A DNA stretch of 64,000 bases from Tindallia magadiensis. Lineage in GTDB: Bacteria; Bacillota; Clostridia; Peptostreptococcales; Tindalliaceae. The translations under genes were made by a program, and so were the position numbers. Of the stretch, positions 62,784 to 64,000 are shown piece by piece; positions within the stretch are counted from its first letter, which is position 1; each line of letters begins with the position of its first letter. The notes under the pieces are model-generated. The model had not been told where the DNA came from and ran no database searches. It worked only from the letters and a program-made list of their open reading frames with translations. The stretch lies in NCBI RefSeq assembly GCF_900113635.1, contig NZ_FOQA01000009.1:30822-94821 (forward strand). The letters are read 5' to 3'.

Positions 62784-63527
62784 ATGAGCGATAAAAAATA
62801 CTTAAAAACTATGATAGAAGTCGTAAAATATGAAGATTATGATAACAAGAGCGAATTGTTGTCTATATTAAGAAATTCTGAAATAACTTACAGTTCTGCT
62901 GGTACAACATTTGCAACTAGAAGTTATCAAAGATATGAAAACGTAGATTTGAGAGTACCTGTTCCAATGCTTAAAAGGGCTAAGGAACTAAAGAAAACTT
63001 TGGAGAGCATTGCTGCATCTATCTATGTTGAAACAGATGAATATGATTTTGGTAGCTTGCTAATAAAGCCTAGAATTGTTGAAGATGAGGAATATGATTT
63101 TAAAGAACACGATGTAGTGTTTGATGAGATTCAAGATACGATTATACAAGGAATAAGAAATGCTAAACATCTAATTTGGGTTGCAGTAGCTTGGTTTACA
63201 GATAAGGTGATTTACGAGGAATTAGTAAAGAGGAAAAATGGTGGGTTAAATATAAGAGTCATTATTTCTGATGATAAAGGTAATAGCACTTTAGAGTCAG
63301 AATTAGTTAAATCGTTTGATACCAAGAAAATTCCTAAATCAGGGTATTGGGGGAATAACTCTATGCATGATAAGTTTTGTATTATTGATTTAGAATATGT
63401 TATGCATGGTTCATATAATTGGAGTAAAAATGCTCAGTATAATAATGAAACGCTGGCAACAGCTTTAGATCGTGATTTTGTATGTAAATTTGCTGACGAA
63501 TTTAACAAGTTATATAAGTCTGTATAA
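62784..63527 (+). CDS. Phospholipase-D-like (HKD) protein, cassette 3
   Basis: 247 residues from ATG 62784, after TTAGGAGG; the longer open frame reaching back into attC site 2 is not coding. A single HKD motif is visible in MHDKFCIIDLEYVMHGSYNWS (about 200-220), preceded by VWVAVAWFTDKVIYEEL-like strands. One HKD per chain means it should dimerise like the Nuc-type nucleases. The N-terminal 90 residues are unknown. It could be a nuclease. Single-gene cassette with its own ribosome site; AT-rich like cassette 2. Confidence 0.82.
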   Translation: MSDKKYLKTMIEVVKYEDYDNKSELLSILRNSEITYSSAGTTFATRSYQRYENVDLRVPVPMLKRAKELKKTLESIAASIYVETDEYDFGSLLIKPRIVEDEEYDFKEHDVVFDEIQDTIIQGIRNAKHLIWVAVAWFTDKVIYEELVKRKNGGLNIRVIISDDKGNSTLESELVKSFDTKKIPKSGYWGNNSMHDKFCIIDLEYVMHGSYNWSKNAQYNNETLATALDRDFVCKFADEFNKLYKSV

Positions 63528-63541
63528 TCGTTGATTCCTTC

Positions 63542-63665
63542 GCCTAACACGCCAGTTTCCTACATTCCTTCTGATGACACAGTTCTTGCGAGGCAAGAAC
63601 ATGCGCCACTTTTTCCGCTAAGGCGTTAAAAGGAAGGAACGTCGGAAACTGCGGGAACGTTAGAT
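63542..63665 (+). repeat. attC-like site 3
   Basis: 124-bp site with both consensus cores exact: GCCTAAC (RYYYAAC, 63542-63548) and GTTAGAT (GTTRRRY, 63659-63665). Arms CGCCAGTTTCCTACATTCCT and GGAACGTCGGAAACTGCGGG pair, with a bulged C as is typical for attC. The terminal part forms GTTCTTGC-GAG-GCAAGAAC. Confidence 0.88.
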
Positions 63666-63768
63666 GAAATAACACTAAGCTTGGTAGTGTAAAGTAACCT
63701 ATGAAAAAACCAAACAAAAAAATACAGCAAAGGATAGCAATAAAAAACCGTTCATGAGAGAAACGTCG

Positions 63769-63891
63769 CCCTTGACAGTGTCCAAAAGCAATGCATTAAA
63801 ATGGGCAAAGACGGCGAAAACTCAAGAACAGGCAGACCGATCCCGTCGTTTGCATCGCATTGTAGCATTGCTTAGAGGACACCATCAAGGG
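63769..63891. repeat. 123-bp imperfect inverted repeat, possible worn attC of a gene-less cassette
   Basis: Left arm CCCTTGA, GTGTCC, AGCAATGC, GCAAAGACGG (63769-63814) pairs in order with CCGTCGTTTGC, GCATTGCT, GGACAC, TCAAGGG (63843-63891). It lies about 100 bases after attC-like site 3 with no convincing gene between. GTTRRRY is not clear at its end, so identity as attC is uncertain. The remaining bases to 64000 hold a small perfect palindrome TCGAAATC/GATTTCGA and nothing else I recognise. Confidence 0.6.
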
Positions 63892-64000
63892 TAAATCGAA
63901 ATCAAAGATTTCGACGACTAAGACCAAGACCGGCTCAAATCTAAGAACAGACAGTAGCCTCCTTTTCCTTTTGCAGTTGAAGAATCGTTTGTTGCCCAAG

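Larger units (their letters stand above)
59878..63659 (+). mobile_element. Integron-type gene cassette array, three cassettes
   Basis: Cassette 1: 59878-60930 (hydrolase). Cassette 2: 60931-62748 (ATPase). Cassette 3: 62749-63659 (PLD-like). Each carries one gene in the same direction and ends in an attC-like palindrome with a GTTRRRY-like crossover. The 5' edge of each cassette pairs with the beginning of its own palindrome: 13/14 bases in cassette 1 (GTTATCTGACATAC), 11/13 in cassette 2 (GTTAGCTGACATT), 18/20 in cassette 3 (GTTAGGCGAAAGAATCAAC plus one). That rule holds for circularising integron cassettes and is hard to get by chance. No integrase gene is inside the window. Confidence 0.85.

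Noticed and set aside
63752..63892. Short frame in the last cassette (RETSPLTVSKSNALKWAKTAK...)
   Set aside because: It coincides with a long inverted repeat, has no ribosome site and only 46 codons; no family recognised.
1..64000. CRISPR arrays, rRNA and tRNA genes
   Set aside because: No regularly spaced identical repeats with unique spacers, and no cloverleaf or rRNA signatures were seen.

Overview
The window reads as the chromosome of a low-GC, endospore-forming Firmicute of the class Clostridia. Supporting signs are the replication/WalRK gene order near an origin (gdpP-rplI-dnaB, purA, walRK-yycHI-murA-yycJ-htrA-rlmH), DnaI- and DnaD-type initiation proteins, spmA/spmB, strong AGGAGG ribosome sites, and frequent TTG/GTG starts. 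The genus cannot be fixed from the sequence.

Layout. 1-8.5 kb holds the YybS/GdpP/L9/DnaB block, a DUF1858 protein and purA, converging on a DnaI-DnaD pair on the minus strand. 8.8-20.6 kb is the cell-wall homeostasis block: an M23/LysM/G5 peptidase, WalR, WalK, an extra secreted protein, YycH, YycI, MurA, YycJ, HtrA and RlmH. A canonical WalR box lies inside this operon. 20.6-28.4 kb is accessory: a 279-bp inverted-repeat element, a DMT transporter, a chemotaxis receptor, a Ser/Thr kinase with an outside glycan-binding-type domain, a voltage-gated-type K+ channel, two unknowns and a TIM-barrel protein. 28.8-35.8 kb is a folate cluster (pabABC, folE, folP, folB, folK) with two nucleotidyltransferase-fold proteins. 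A TPP riboswitch then controls thiC. 37.4-42.1 kb is an iron block: sodA behind a textbook Fur box and a four-gene siderophore ABC importer behind a second Fur-like box. 42.5-43.9 kb is a ComEC-like metallohydrolase lipoprotein plus DUF3006. 44.2-52 kb is a sugar-acid catabolic operon (KDPG aldolase, KDG kinase, TctBCA uptake, IlvD/Edd dehydratase) with an IclR regulator.

52-59.5 kb appears to be a sigma-54 regulon: a PAS-AAA-Fis enhancer-binding protein, then two copies of one 18-bp palindrome, a clear -24/-12 promoter, and an operon of DAP decarboxylase, two SpmA/SpmB-type membrane proteins, an LD-carboxypeptidase, an M20 amidohydrolase and a broken serine hydrolase. I infer salvage of cell-wall-type peptides or diaminopimelate.

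59.9-63.7 kb is the most unusual part. Three unrelated genes (alpha/beta hydrolase, ORC/CDC6-like ATPase with a zinc ribbon, PLD-like nuclease) each sit in a unit that ends in an attC-like imperfect palindrome. The 5' edge of each unit is complementary to the start of its own palindrome. This is the hallmark of integron gene cassettes, which are seldom reported in Firmicutes. No integrase is visible; the array runs toward or beyond the right edge.

A further genome habit is visible: at least seven short degenerate tandem arrays (9-18 bp units) sit directly upstream of genes, and one 27-bp array lies inside htrA.
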